64,000 bases of DNA, taken from positions 1 through 64,000 of the forward strand of contig NZ_QBKR01000016.1 in assembly GCF_003054245.1 (NCBI RefSeq), read 5' to 3'. A program made the translations under genes and the position numbers. Below the pieces are notes generated by a model. It was not told the origin of the DNA, ran no database searches, and saw only the letters and a list, made by a program, of their open reading frames with translations. This DNA comes from Melghirimyces profundicolus. GTDB lineage: Bacteria > Bacillota > Bacilli > Thermoactinomycetales > DSM-45169. Positions 8,917 to 17,067 of the stretch are shown one piece after another. Each line of letters begins with the position of its first letter. Position 1 is the first letter of the stretch.

Positions 8917-10245
8917 TTAATCCGAAGGGGTTTGTTTCATCCAACGGATGAAATCCTTCAGTTTCTTTTCGTACCCGATGTCGGTGGGATGATAGAACGT
9001 TTTGCCCAAGTGTTCATCGGGGAGGTATTGTTGTTCCACGTAGCCTTTGGGAAAGTGATGGGGGTACCGGTAGCCGACTCCCCGCCCCTGTCCTTTGGCT
9101 CCTTTGAAGTGGGCATCACGGAGGTGAGCCGGGACTTCCCCCCGGGATTCCTTCTTCACCGCTTCCATTGCCTCATGAATCCCGCGGACAACGGCGTTGC
9201 TCTTGGGAGCGGTGGCGATGTAGATGACCGCTTCCGCCAGAGGGATCTGAGCTTCGGGCAGGCCAATGTGTTCCACGGCCTGTGCCGCCGCCGAGGCGAT
9301 CAGGAGGGCCCGGGGATCGGCCATGCCCACGTCTTCGGCTGCATGAACAAAGACCCGCCGGGCGATGAACCGGGGATCTTCGCCGGCGTGGATCATTTTG
9401 GCCAGGTAATAGAGGGCGGCGTCGGGGTCGGAACCGCGCATGCTTTTGATGAAGGCGGAAATGGTGTCGTAATGGTTGTCTCCGCCTTTGTCATAACGGA
9501 TCTGCTTCTTCTGGATCGATTCTTCCGCCACCTCGGGAGTGAGATGTCGGATCCCGTCTTCGCCGGGAGGGGTGGTGGTGACGGCCAGCTCCAGGGCGTT
9601 GAGGAGGTTGCGGGCATCGCCGCCGGCCATCCGGACCAGGTGCTCCAGGGCTTCCTCCTCCACCTGCACGCGGTAATGGCCGAGCCCCCGTTCTTCGTCG
9701 GTGAGCGCCCGGTGAGCCAGTTTTCTCAGATCAGCTTCACTCAGCAAGTGAAGCTGGAAGATCCGGGACCGGGAGAGGAGAGCGGAATTCACTTCAAAGG
9801 AGGGGTTTTCCGTGGTCGCCCCGATCAGGATGAGGGTTCCGTCCTCCACATACGGGAGCAGAGCGTCCTGCTGCGATTTGTTAAAACGATGGATCTCATC
9901 GATAAAAAGCAGGGTTCGCCTTCCATACATCCCCAGCCGTTCCTTGGCTTCCTGGGTCAGACGGCGGATGTCCCCCACCCCTGCGGTCACCGCGTTCAGC
10001 TGGTCGAAATGGGCCTCGGTGGTGTTGGCAATCACCTTGGCCAGAGTGGTTTTCCCCGTTCCCGGGGGACCGTGGAGGATAATCGAGGAGAGCTGGTCTG
10101 CTTCAATGGATCGGCGCAAGAGCTTTCCAGGGGCGAGGATGTGGGATTGTCCAACGATTTCATCCAGCGTTCGGGGCCGCATCCGCGCCGCCAAGGGAGC
10201 GTTTTTTTCTTTTTCCTGTTCCTGTCCGTAATCAAAAAGGTTCAT
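8917..10245 (-). CDS. rarA: Replication-associated recombination protein A (RarA/MgsA)
   Basis: About 442 residues, AAA+ ATPase of the RarA/MgsA/WRNIP1 family acting at stalled replication forks. Walker A is GPPGTGKTTLAK, Walker B LLFIDEIHRF, sensor 1 GATTENPSF. The C-terminal tetramerisation region contains YPHHFPKGYVEQQYLPD, typical of the family. The open frame extends to 10290, but ATG 10245 (MNLFDYGQ) follows a GGAAGAAGGG ribosome site and matches family N-termini. It is transcribed alone. Confidence 0.93.
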   Translation of the reverse strand: MNLFDYGQEQEKEKNAPLAARMRPRTLDEIVGQSHILAPGKLLRRSIEADQLSSIILHGPPGTGKTTLAKVIANTTEAHFDQLNAVTAGVGDIRRLTQEAKERLGMYGRRTLLFIDEIHRFNKSQQDALLPYVEDGTLILIGATTENPSFEVNSALLSRSRIFQLHLLSEADLRKLAHRALTDEERGLGHYRVQVEEEALEHLVRMAGGDARNLLNALELAVTTTPPGEDGIRHLTPEVAEESIQKKQIRYDKGGDNHYDTISAFIKSMRGSDPDAALYYLAKMIHAGEDPRFIARRVFVHAAEDVGMADPRALLIASAAAQAVEHIGLPEAQIPLAEAVIYIATAPKSNAVVRGIHEAMEAVKKESRGEVPAHLRDAHFKGAKGQGRGVGYRYPHHFPKGYVEQQYLPDEHLGKTFYHPTDIGYEKKLKDFIRWMKQTPSD

Positions 10246-10407
10246 GTGCACCCTTCTTCCTGTCGAATCTCCATGTCCGGCATGGGCCATCCTGGGGTGT
10301 ATTTTACATGAATCTGTGTCAGTTGCAATCTGTCTGGGAGACCGGCTTTATGCACTGCGGGCCGCCGGGGCATGGGTAGCCGCAGAATCGCGAGAAAGAG
10401 GAAACCA

Positions 10408-10715
10408 ATGAGAGAGACAACCGAAGTTGAACGAATTTGGGCCGATGTCCCGAACGTGTCCTCCGGGATTTGAGCAAGGCGACCCAAGCGGTGAATTGCA
10501 CGGATAACGTGTTGACAATTGCCGACGCAGATATGCTGTTTGATGCGGCCGAATTTGAAAAAACGACTGCGGCTACGTTCGAGCGACTGGCAGCTGATTG
10601 CGGGAGTGAACAGTTGAGACAGCAACTCCTGCAACACGTCCAAACCATTCAAAACCATCAGCAACAGTTTGCTCAGTTGATTACCCAGCAACAGGGACAA
10701 CGAAACCCTGTCTGA
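10408..10715 (+). pseudogene. Small unidentified gene, probably frameshifted
   Basis: ATG 10408 follows a good AAAGAGG site and opens MRETTEVERIWADV, but the frame stops at about 10473. The neighbouring frame continues as a plausible helical, Gln-rich protein (AEFEKTTAATFERLAADCG ... LLQHVQTIQNHQQQ) ending at 10715. One small indel near 10440-10460 would join them into a protein of about 100 residues. Alternatively translation starts at TTG 10470. I do not recognise the family. Confidence 0.4.
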
Positions 10716-10783
10716 CAAGGATCGAACCAGCCCCCTCCTTACCAGGGGCTTATGATTGGGGAAAATGCGTGGTTTGTTTCGAA

Positions 10784-10821
10784 TACAAAAACAGCCCTGA
10801 GATCAACAGGCTGTTTTTGTA
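10784..10821 (-). terminator. Terminator of chrA
   Basis: A perfect 13-bp stem TACAAAAACAGCC/GGCTGTTTTTGTA with a 12-nt loop, just downstream of the chrA stop on the minus strand. It may also terminate plus-strand transcription. Confidence 0.8.
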
Positions 10822-10831
10822 TCTTTTCAGA

Positions 10832-12049
10832 TTAACTGAAAACCTCTAAAACCCAACCTCCCAAGGCGGTTACCGCCACCACAATCCAAGGTGGCATTTT
10901 CCACACCATGAGGAGCCCAAAGGCAATCAGGGCCAAAGCAAAGTCGAAGGGGCCTTTGATGGCTTTGGTGAAAACCGGATCATACAAGGCGGCGAGCAAA
11001 ATACCGACCACAGCCGCGTTAACGCCAGCAAAAGCGGCTTGGAAAGCTGTACGGCGACGGATGTACTGCCAAAAGGGAAGGGCGCCAATGACCAGAAAAA
11101 ACGATGGCAAAAAGATGGCAAGGGTTGCAAGAGCAGCCCCGCTTAGCCCTGCTGCAGCCGTCCCGAGATAGGAGGCAAAAGTGAATAAGGGACCGGGGAC
11201 CGCTTGAGCAGCCCCGTAACCGGCGAGAAAGGATTCACCGCTCACCCACCCGTGAGGAACCACCACCGACTGAAGAAGCGGAAGGACCACATGACCTCCT
11301 CCGAAAACCAACGCTCCCGTTCGATAAAAGCCGTCGGCAATGGCTATCCATTGGGATTTTGTTACTTGAGCCAAAAGGGGAAGCCCCAATAACAAAACGG
11401 CGAAAAGGACCAGGGAAAGAACCGCGCTCCGGCGACTGACCGATAGAGTGATCGGGATCGTATCCTCCGGTTCCTTCCGGGGGAGAAGCCGCCAACCGAT
11501 CAGACCCGCCAGGATGATAATGGCGACTTGAGTTCCCGCTGTCGGAAAAGCAAGGGCGGCAATGGCGGCCAATAATGCCACGGTGCCTCGGGGAGGATCC
11601 GGAGCCAAACTTTTCGCCATTCCCCAGACAGCCTGAGCCACGATGGCTACAGCCACCACCATTAAGCCATGCAGCCAACCGGCTTTTTCAATGTCCGTGC
11701 CGGCAAAGAACCAAGAGAACAACACAAGAAGCAGGACCGAAGGCATCGTGAAACCGAACCAGGAGGCAATCGCTCCTGGAAGGCCGGCTCGAAGAAGACC
11801 GATGGAAATTCCCACCTGGCTGCTGGCAGGTCCGGGCAGGAATTGACACAACCCGACCAGATCAGCATAGGTTTTCTCATCCAACCAGCGACGCCTCTGA
11901 ACGTACTCGTCGCGAAAGTAACCCAAGTGGGCAATCGGTCCCCCGAAGGAAGTTAGCCCGAGGCGCGTCGCAACCCCGAGGACTTCCCAAACCGAACCGC
12001 GGGAGGGAGAGTGTTGGTTGGAGGTTGTGTTTTGGTTGTGTTTATCCAT
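10832..12049 (-). CDS. chrA: Chromate transporter, long two-domain type
   Basis: 405 residues with about 10-12 membrane segments, arranged as two homologous halves of the CHR family. The first half has TSFGGPIAHLGYFRDEYV, a hallmark region. The second has ALVFGGGHVVLPLL. Characterised members export chromate and give resistance, but many homologues have unproven substrates. ATG follows AAGGAGGAG. It is monocistronic with its own terminator; no chrB-type regulator is adjacent. Confidence 0.9.
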   Translation of the reverse strand: MDKHNQNTTSNQHSPSRGSVWEVLGVATRLGLTSFGGPIAHLGYFRDEYVQRRRWLDEKTYADLVGLCQFLPGPASSQVGISIGLLRAGLPGAIASWFGFTMPSVLLLVLFSWFFAGTDIEKAGWLHGLMVVAVAIVAQAVWGMAKSLAPDPPRGTVALLAAIAALAFPTAGTQVAIIILAGLIGWRLLPRKEPEDTIPITLSVSRRSAVLSLVLFAVLLLGLPLLAQVTKSQWIAIADGFYRTGALVFGGGHVVLPLLQSVVVPHGWVSGESFLAGYGAAQAVPGPLFTFASYLGTAAAGLSGAALATLAIFLPSFFLVIGALPFWQYIRRRTAFQAAFAGVNAAVVGILLAALYDPVFTKAIKGPFDFALALIAFGLLMVWKMPPWIVVAVTALGGWVLEVFS

Positions 12050-12120
12050 AGGACTCCTCCTTATTTTTTCTTTACGTGTATGTTACCCGAGGTTTGTTAA
12101 GTTGAAGTGACAATTGTTTT

Positions 12121-12418
12121 GGTAAGGCCGAAGAAATTGTTGCTGATTCAGATGCTGTTATTCGTCGGGATGATTCATCGGATATCCGTATGCAAACAGA
12201 TAAAGATGGAAAAGTATCCTGGACAACGGGTGAGGCAGGGTTACTATTCAGTCCGTGCTGAAATGGAGGCTGACCATCATCAGAAGAATAAGTATGATTA
12301 TGAAGCGACCATGACATTTATTGTGCAAAACGACGGTTATCGAAAACCCTTTTCACCGTTTTACCCAAAACCCGTAGCCAAGCCCTTCATCATCAGGATG
12401 AATCTCTTTTACCGATGA
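12121..12418 (+). pseudogene. Decayed coding remnants, unidentified
   Basis: Two protein-like segments in different frames follow each other. One ends at 12261 (EEIVADSDAVIRRDD... DGKVSWTTGEAGLL). The next begins at ATG 12264 or so (MEADHHQKNKYDYEATM). Neither has a convincing start and ribosome site plus full domain. The base composition is more AT-rich than the neighbours. The pattern fits a degraded acquired gene, but no family can be named. Confidence 0.3.
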
Positions 12419-12606
12419 TCACCGGAAATCACCAATTAAAAATCACAGCCCAAATTCGGTTGGATGAATACCTGCAGTTGGGATTATGGGAAGAAAGCCG
12501 CCGAAAGCCCCTCCTTAAAAACAGCACCAGTAGGGTGTACGAAAGGAACGGGGTGAAATGAGTTGAAGAAGGGGGATCCCTCGAGAACCGGGAAAAGGAT
12601 CGATAC

Positions 12607-12810
12607 TTGGAAAAGGCAGGGTTTTATACAGGAGAACCTCTTTATATCGGGTCAGATCTTTCTGCAAATCAGGGTTTGTCATTCGGGGGAGGCAAAGGGC
12701 ATTTCAACTCCATGATAGGATCGAATACACACCTTGGTTTGGGTATTTACCTAAGTCCAGGCGGCCATACTTGGACAATCATCGTTTTCTGCTCCTTTCC
12801 GTACAGGTGA
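12607..12810 (+). pseudogene. Fragment resembling the C-terminus of a CAP/SCP domain
   Basis: The segment GHFNSMIGSNTHLGLGIY followed by GGHTWTIIVF resembles the end of YkwD-type CAP domains (H..N..... THVGVG ... W). The usual N-terminal catalytic-like His/Glu region is absent, and there is no proper start. Together with the preceding remnants, the 0.85-kb interval between chrA and the YczE-like gene looks like a graveyard. The family call rests on a short motif only. Confidence 0.3.
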
Positions 12811-12840
12811 AGAGGAGTTGCGAAGGGTGCTCCCGCTCTG

Positions 12841-12868
12841 TTGCTGCGGACGACTCCTGTGGTAAACT
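12841..12868 (+). promoter_or_regulatory. Candidate promoter of the YczE-like/cymR/iscS group
   Basis: TTGCTG (12841-12846), a 16-bp gap and TAAACT (12863-12868), about 50 bp upstream of the start at 12921. Confidence 0.4.
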
Positions 12869-12920
12869 AGCAATTGTTGCAGGGAAGGAACCACTGAAGT
12901 GAAAAGAAGGGTTTTAACGA

Positions 12921-13658
12921 ATGACGGCAGAATCGTTGAAACACAGGGGAGAACAGCTCCAGAACGGGTGGCGCCCTTTTCTGATCCGTTGGGGGGCGTT
13001 CTTGGCGGGGCTGTGGATCATGGCTCTGGGAATCGCACTGATGATCAAGGCCGGATTGGGATTGGCCCCCTGGGACGTTTTCCATATGGGGCTGGCTATG
13101 GTGACGCCGCTGACCGTGGGGACGTGGCTGCAGCTCGTGGGTCTGGCGGTGTTGACAGGGGCCTCCGTACTCGCACGCCGGTTACCGGGTCCCGGGGCGG
13201 TGCTCAACATGTTCCTGGTCGGCCTGTTCGTGGACCGGTTGCTGGCGTCGGCCTGGCTTAAGACGCCGGGGGCTCCGGTTTCCCAATGGGGAATGCTCTT
13301 ATGCGGCTTGGCCCTGATCGGATTGGGCAATGGGCTTTATATCGCGCCCCGGCTCGGGGCAGGACCTCGGGACGCTCTGGTGATCGTGCTGTCTGAAAAA
13401 CTGGGGATTTCCATCAGCCGCATCCGGCTGATTCTGGAAGTGAGTGTGCTGGTCGTCGGATGGCTTCTCGGCGGGCCGGTTTATTTCGGAACGCTCCTTT
13501 TTTCCCTGACGATTGGACCGATGATGCAGGTTTCGATACAATTTTGGGGGAAAATGATAGAAATGTGGACGGGAAGAGGTGTTACGGTTGAAGGTATCCA
13601 CCAAAGGACGTTACGGTCTCATCATCATGATGGATTTGGCGGCAAGGTACGGGGATAA
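12921..13658 (+). CDS. YczE-like integral membrane protein
   Basis: 245 residues with about five to six hydrophobic segments. It resembles the YczE/YyaS membrane family: LGIALMIKAGLGLAPWDVFH near residue 40 and GLYIAPRLGAGPRDAL near 140 are typical repeated signatures. Function of the family is unknown. The last 70 bp overlap the cymR start, so the hydrophilic C-terminal tail (after about residue 222) is read from cymR DNA and may be a late extension. The ATG follows AGAAGGG. Confidence 0.75.
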   Translation: MTAESLKHRGEQLQNGWRPFLIRWGAFLAGLWIMALGIALMIKAGLGLAPWDVFHMGLAMVTPLTVGTWLQLVGLAVLTGASVLARRLPGPGAVLNMFLVGLFVDRLLASAWLKTPGAPVSQWGMLLCGLALIGLGNGLYIAPRLGAGPRDALVIVLSEKLGISISRIRLILEVSVLVVGWLLGGPVYFGTLLFSLTIGPMMQVSIQFWGKMIEMWTGRGVTVEGIHQRTLRSHHHDGFGGKVRG

Positions 13659-14007
13659 GCCGACGTCGTTGAAAAGCGTGGCGGAGAGGCACAACCTATC
13701 GGAGCATTATCTGGAACAATTGGTGGCACCCTTAAGAAATGCCGGGCTGGTCAAAAGCGTGCGGGGCGCGTACGGCGGATATAAATTGTCCCGTCCTCCG
13801 GAGGAAATCACTGCCGGGGATGTCATCCGGGTATTGGAAGGTCCCATCAGCCCCGTGGAATTCACGGAGGAGGAAGATCCGGGCCGCAGGGAACTGTGGA
13901 AGAAAATCCGCGACGCGATCGCAGATGTCCTGGACCACACCACCCTGGCCGATCTCAACAACCATTCTTCCGAAGGGGATCAGGATTCCTACATGTTTTA
14001 TATCTGA
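13588..14007 (+). CDS. cymR: Rrf2-family repressor CymR
   Basis: 139 residues beginning MKVSTKGRYGL, which matches CymR N-termini, so TTG 13588 preceded by GAGGTG is chosen over the upstream GTG. A winged-helix DNA-binding domain covers residues 1-70 (SLKSVAERHNLSEHYLEQLV). No Fe-S ligand cysteines are seen, as expected for CymR rather than IscR. In bacilli CymR with CysK represses cysteine uptake and synthesis genes. It is coupled to iscS 17 bp downstream, the conserved Bacillales order. Confidence 0.88.
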   Translation: MKVSTKGRYGLIIMMDLAARYGDKPTSLKSVAERHNLSEHYLEQLVAPLRNAGLVKSVRGAYGGYKLSRPPEEITAGDVIRVLEGPISPVEFTEEEDPGRRELWKKIRDAIADVLDHTTLADLNNHSSEGDQDSYMFYI

Positions 14008-14024
14008 CGGGTGAAGGTGAAAAA

Positions 14025-15167
14025 ATGGCCATTTATCTCGATCACGCGGCGACCACTCCGGTTCATCCCCGGGTGGTGGACGCCATGTTGCCGTTTTTGG
14101 AACAACAGTTTGGAAACCCTTCCAGCATCCACGCTTTCGGAAGGGAGATTCGGAATGCCGTGGACCGCGCCCGGGACCAGGTCGCCGAAGCGCTTCATGC
14201 CGAGTCCGGGCAGCTGATCTTCACCAGTGGCGGAACGGAAGCGGACAACCTGGCAGTGACCGGGGTGGCCACGGCACTCAGGGAGAAGGGAAAGGATCGT
14301 GTCATCACAGCAAGCGTCGAGCATCATGCGGTGTTGGATACCTGTGAATACCTGGAACACCTCGGCTTCTCCGTGACGTACCTTTCCGTCGATTCCACGG
14401 GAAGAATCCGCATGGACGAGCTGGAACGGGCGCTGGATGATCGTACGGCGCTCGTCAGTATCATGTACGGCAACAATGAAGTGGGAACGCTGCAGCCGGT
14501 GGAGGAGATCGGCGCGTTGGCCCGGGAACGGGGGGTTTTCTTTCACACCGATGCGGTCCAGGCTTTCGGGATGGAGCCTTTGGATGTGAAATCCCTGCCG
14601 GTGGATCTGTTATCGGTCTCCAGCCACAAGATTAACGGACCCAAAGGGGTGGGAGCCCTGTGGGTGGGCCGGGAAGTGCCCCTAAACCCCCTTCTCCACG
14701 GCGGTCAGCAGGAACGCCGGCGGCGGCCGGGAACGGAAAACGTGCCCGGCATCGTCGGCTTCGGCCGGGCGGCGGAAATCGCTGTCGCCGAACAGGGCCG
14801 CCACCGGGAAAAAGCGTTGGCATGTCGTCGGACGATGTTGGAGGAACTGGACCGGGCCGAAATCCGGTATACGGTCAACGGCCATCCGGAACACCATCTC
14901 CCCCACATCCTCAACCTCAGCTTCCCCGGTGCAGACACGGAAGTGTTGTTGATGAATCTGGACATGGAAGGGATCGCCTGCGCCAGCGGTTCCGCCTGCA
15001 CCTCGGGAACCCTGGAAGTTTCCCACGTCCTGAAAGCGATGAAGCTGCCGGATGAGCTTCTCCGTTCCGCTGTCCGGTTCAGTTTCGGATTGGGGAACGA
15101 CGAAGAAAACGTCCGGGAAGCCGCCCGGACCGTGGCGGAAGTGGTGAACCGCCTGACGAAACGGTAA
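14025..15167 (+). CDS. iscS: Cysteine desulfurase (IscS/NifS family)
   Basis: 380 residues, fold type I PLP enzyme that removes sulfur from cysteine for tRNA thiolation or Fe-S assembly. It begins MAIYLDHAATTPVHP. The PLP lysine lies in SSHKINGPKGVG and the catalytic cysteine loop is ASGSACTSG near residue 326. The open frame reaches upstream into cymR, but ATG 14025 with GAAGGTG fits the family. In B. subtilis the equivalent yrvO precedes mnmA; no mnmA follows here. Confidence 0.92.
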   Translation: MAIYLDHAATTPVHPRVVDAMLPFLEQQFGNPSSIHAFGREIRNAVDRARDQVAEALHAESGQLIFTSGGTEADNLAVTGVATALREKGKDRVITASVEHHAVLDTCEYLEHLGFSVTYLSVDSTGRIRMDELERALDDRTALVSIMYGNNEVGTLQPVEEIGALARERGVFFHTDAVQAFGMEPLDVKSLPVDLLSVSSHKINGPKGVGALWVGREVPLNPLLHGGQQERRRRPGTENVPGIVGFGRAAEIAVAEQGRHREKALACRRTMLEELDRAEIRYTVNGHPEHHLPHILNLSFPGADTEVLLMNLDMEGIACASGSACTSGTLEVSHVLKAMKLPDELLRSAVRFSFGLGNDEENVREAARTVAEVVNRLTKR

Positions 15168-15198
15168 TGCGGATTTCTTCGTTCCCCGCTCTTCAACC

Positions 15199-15235
15199 AA
15201 AAAACCGGCCCCCGAAAAAAAAGGGCCGGTTTTTT
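15199..15235 (+). terminator. Terminator of cymR-iscS
   Basis: AAAAAACCGGCCC pairs with GGGCCGGTTTTTT. A- and T-tracts on both sides make it usable in both directions, also for the remnant on the minus strand. Confidence 0.85.
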
Positions 15236-15237
15236 GA

Positions 15238-15489
15238 CTATCCGTGACGCCGGTGCCACCGATCCAGGAGAGACGCCTCCCGTTCCCGGGATATCCCCGC
15301 CTTCCGGGGAAGGTCCGGGCGGGTCCGGTCCCAGGCGAGAGTGTCCCGGGCCGTCTCTCCCAGGGGGCGGAAGGTGAGACCCTGATTCAAGCCCCGGTTG
15401 AAAAGGGTCAGCCCGTGTCCCCGGGAAAGAGCCACTTCCACCATATGGCGGCCGACAAAAGAGGTGCCGCCGAGAATCAACAGTTCCAT
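15238..15489 (-). pseudogene. Internally deleted NAD-dependent epimerase/dehydratase
   Basis: 83 codons in one open frame. The first 33 residues are a Rossmann start (MELLILGGTSFVGRHMVE ... LTLFNRG). The frame then jumps straight into a C-terminal tail (GLTFRPLGETARDTLAWD ... ISREREASLLDRWHRR) typical of the end of a family of about 330 residues. Roughly 250 internal residues are missing with no frameshift. The remaining protein cannot hold an active site. A ribosome site (GAAAGGCGGG) is still present. Confidence 0.75.
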
Positions 15490-15510
15490 ATGAGCCCGCC
15501 TTTCTCCCCG

Positions 15511-16071
15511 TCAGGAAATGATTCGGTCGATCAGGCCGTACTTCTTGGCTTCCGTCACAGTCAGGAAATAATCGCGGTCGGTATCCTTTTCCACCCGTTT
15601 CAAAGGTTGACCCGTGCGTTCGGCCAGAAGGCGGTTGATCCGATCCTTGGTCCGAAGCATCCAGCGGGCTCGGTTCTCGATATCGGAAGCCTGCCCTTTT
15701 GTGCCTCCCCAGGGCTGTGGACCATCACTTCAGCGTTGGCGAGAGCCATCCGTTTGCCCGGTGCACCGGTGGCAAGCAGATGGAAGCGGCCATTCCGATG
15801 CAGACGGTGGAAACATCGGGCTGGATGTGTTGCATGGTATCGTAAACAGCCCAACCCGCAGTGGTGGACCCGCCGGGGGAGTGAATATAGAGGTGGATGT
15901 CTTTAACCGGATCCTCTGAAGCGAGAAACAGTAGCTGCGCCACGATCGAATGGGCAGCGGGTCATCGATGGAGCCTCCCAAAAACACGATTCGGTCTCAA
16001 CAGGCGGGAGTAGATGTCGCAAGAACGTTCCCCTGATGGGTCTGTTCGATGACGGTGGGTGGCGGATGCAT
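15511..16071 (-). pseudogene. clpP-like protease gene broken by several frameshifts
   Basis: Minus-strand reading recovers ClpP in pieces across three frames: RSCDIYSRLLRPNRV, then [12 protein letters not shown], then [36 protein letters not shown] and [12 protein letters not shown] (catalytic Ser region). Next come [13 protein letters not shown] (catalytic His region) and finally [19 protein letters not shown] to GLIDRIIS stop. At least three indels separate these blocks. An intact ribosome site (AGGAGG) precedes ATG 16071. It is probably a decayed paralogue; a functional clpP is expected elsewhere. Confidence 0.88.
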
Positions 16072-16088
16072 GGGGTGTCCCTCCTTTT

Positions 16089-16313
16089 TCAGGCGGCCAT
16101 GGAACGCGGGGAAAGAGTTGAACGGGGGGCGTTAAAGCCGGAGGAAACCTGGCGGATCCGGAGGGGACCGCTGCTTTCCGGACCTGCTGTCCAAACCGTG
16201 ACGGTGGATTCCGGTTTCGGGGAACGTCGCAGGGGAACCATGTTCCCTGCCCTTTCCCCGTCCGCCGGTGGTCCTTCTTTTTCCCAGCTGATGACTTCCT
16301 CTTTTTTACTCAT
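16089..16313 (-). CDS. Hypothetical short ORF overlapping the ArsR gene end
   Basis: 74 codons starting at an ATG that overlaps the upstream arsR stop (ATGA-type overlap), which suggests translational coupling. The sequence after MSKKEEVISWEKEG is low-complexity, rich in Pro, Ser and Arg, and not recognisable. It may be the surviving 5' end of a gene once coupled to the regulator and now decayed, like the adjacent clpP remnant. Confidence 0.3.
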   Translation of the reverse strand: MSKKEEVISWEKEGPPADGERAGNMVPLRRSPKPESTVTVWTAGPESSGPLRIRQVSSGFNAPRSTLSPRSMAA

Positions 16314-16902
16314 CGAACCCCTCCTTCGCTGTTCGTGGATAAACGGCCAGCATCAACTGATACGGTCGCCCGTGGGAGGTACATGCCTGATAGCGGCTGG
16401 CCAGTTCTTCCACCAGACGGACATAATCCTCCACGAAGGCTTCCCGTTCCGATTCACTCGCCAGGATGATGTTCGTCTCCAAGGTGGCGCTGGGAAGGGT
16501 CTCCGCCTCATCGGAGCGCTCCATCAGATCGACGGCATCGGCGCGGATGCGGTCGGCGGTTTGGATCAGGTGGGCCAGGGCGCTCTGGTCCTTCAGTTTC
16601 TGTACCGTCCCGGGACTGAAGCCCAGAGTGTCCGCCAACAGAAAGGATCGGGCGATGGCTTGGTAAAGGACCTCCACCAGGTTTTTCACTTGTCGGGTGC
16701 CCGCCCTTCGGACAAGGTTCGCCTTTTCCAGGGCCTTTAAGTGATAATTCACCCGTTGAGGCGTTTCCCCGATTTCACGGGCCACCTGTGAAGCGGATGC
16801 CGGCTCGCGAAGGTGATACAGAATGTCCCCCCGCAAAGGATGGAGGAGAGCGGCGGCCTGTTCCGGATCTTCCACCCGATGGGTGGTTTTGATGTCTTCC
16901 AT
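16306..16902 (-). CDS. ArsR-type winged-helix transcriptional regulator
   Basis: 198 residues. The N-terminal 80 residues form a winged helix (LLHPLRGDILYHL, ASASQVAREIGETPQRVNYHLKALE). The C-terminal region of about 110 residues is not a metal site and lacks the CxC motifs of metal-sensing ArsR proteins. It resembles YceK/YdfF-like regulators often coupled to a small-ligand-binding START-domain gene. Its promoter contains a palindrome that is a likely autoregulatory operator. Confidence 0.8.
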   Translation of the reverse strand: MEDIKTTHRVEDPEQAAALLHPLRGDILYHLREPASASQVAREIGETPQRVNYHLKALEKANLVRRAGTRQVKNLVEVLYQAIARSFLLADTLGFSPGTVQKLKDQSALAHLIQTADRIRADAVDLMERSDEAETLPSATLETNIILASESEREAFVEDYVRLVEELASRYQACTSHGRPYQLMLAVYPRTAKEGFDE

Positions 16903-16938
16903 GGTACACCTCTCAAACGATTTGTTTTCCGTAAAAAT

Positions 16939-16967
16939 ATATTATTACGTAAATAAATTATTGTCAA
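16939..16967 (-). promoter_or_regulatory. Promoter with palindromic operator for the ArsR-type gene
   Basis: On the minus strand TTGACA (16967-16962), a 17-bp spacer and TAATAT (16944-16939) form a near-consensus promoter. The spacer holds TTATTTACGTAATAA, a near-perfect palindrome centred on ACGT, well placed for repression. Confidence 0.65.
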
Positions 16968-17067
16968 AGTATTTCTTCCCTTCTTACCGGAATCGAGTAA
17001 TGGAATTGGACGGGATTTCCCTCTATACTGGTGGTGAGAACATCCGATCGGTCAGGGGTGTTGTCAG

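Noticed and set aside
8932-10311. 459-codon plus-strand ORF
   Set aside because: Antisense shadow of rarA with no domain.
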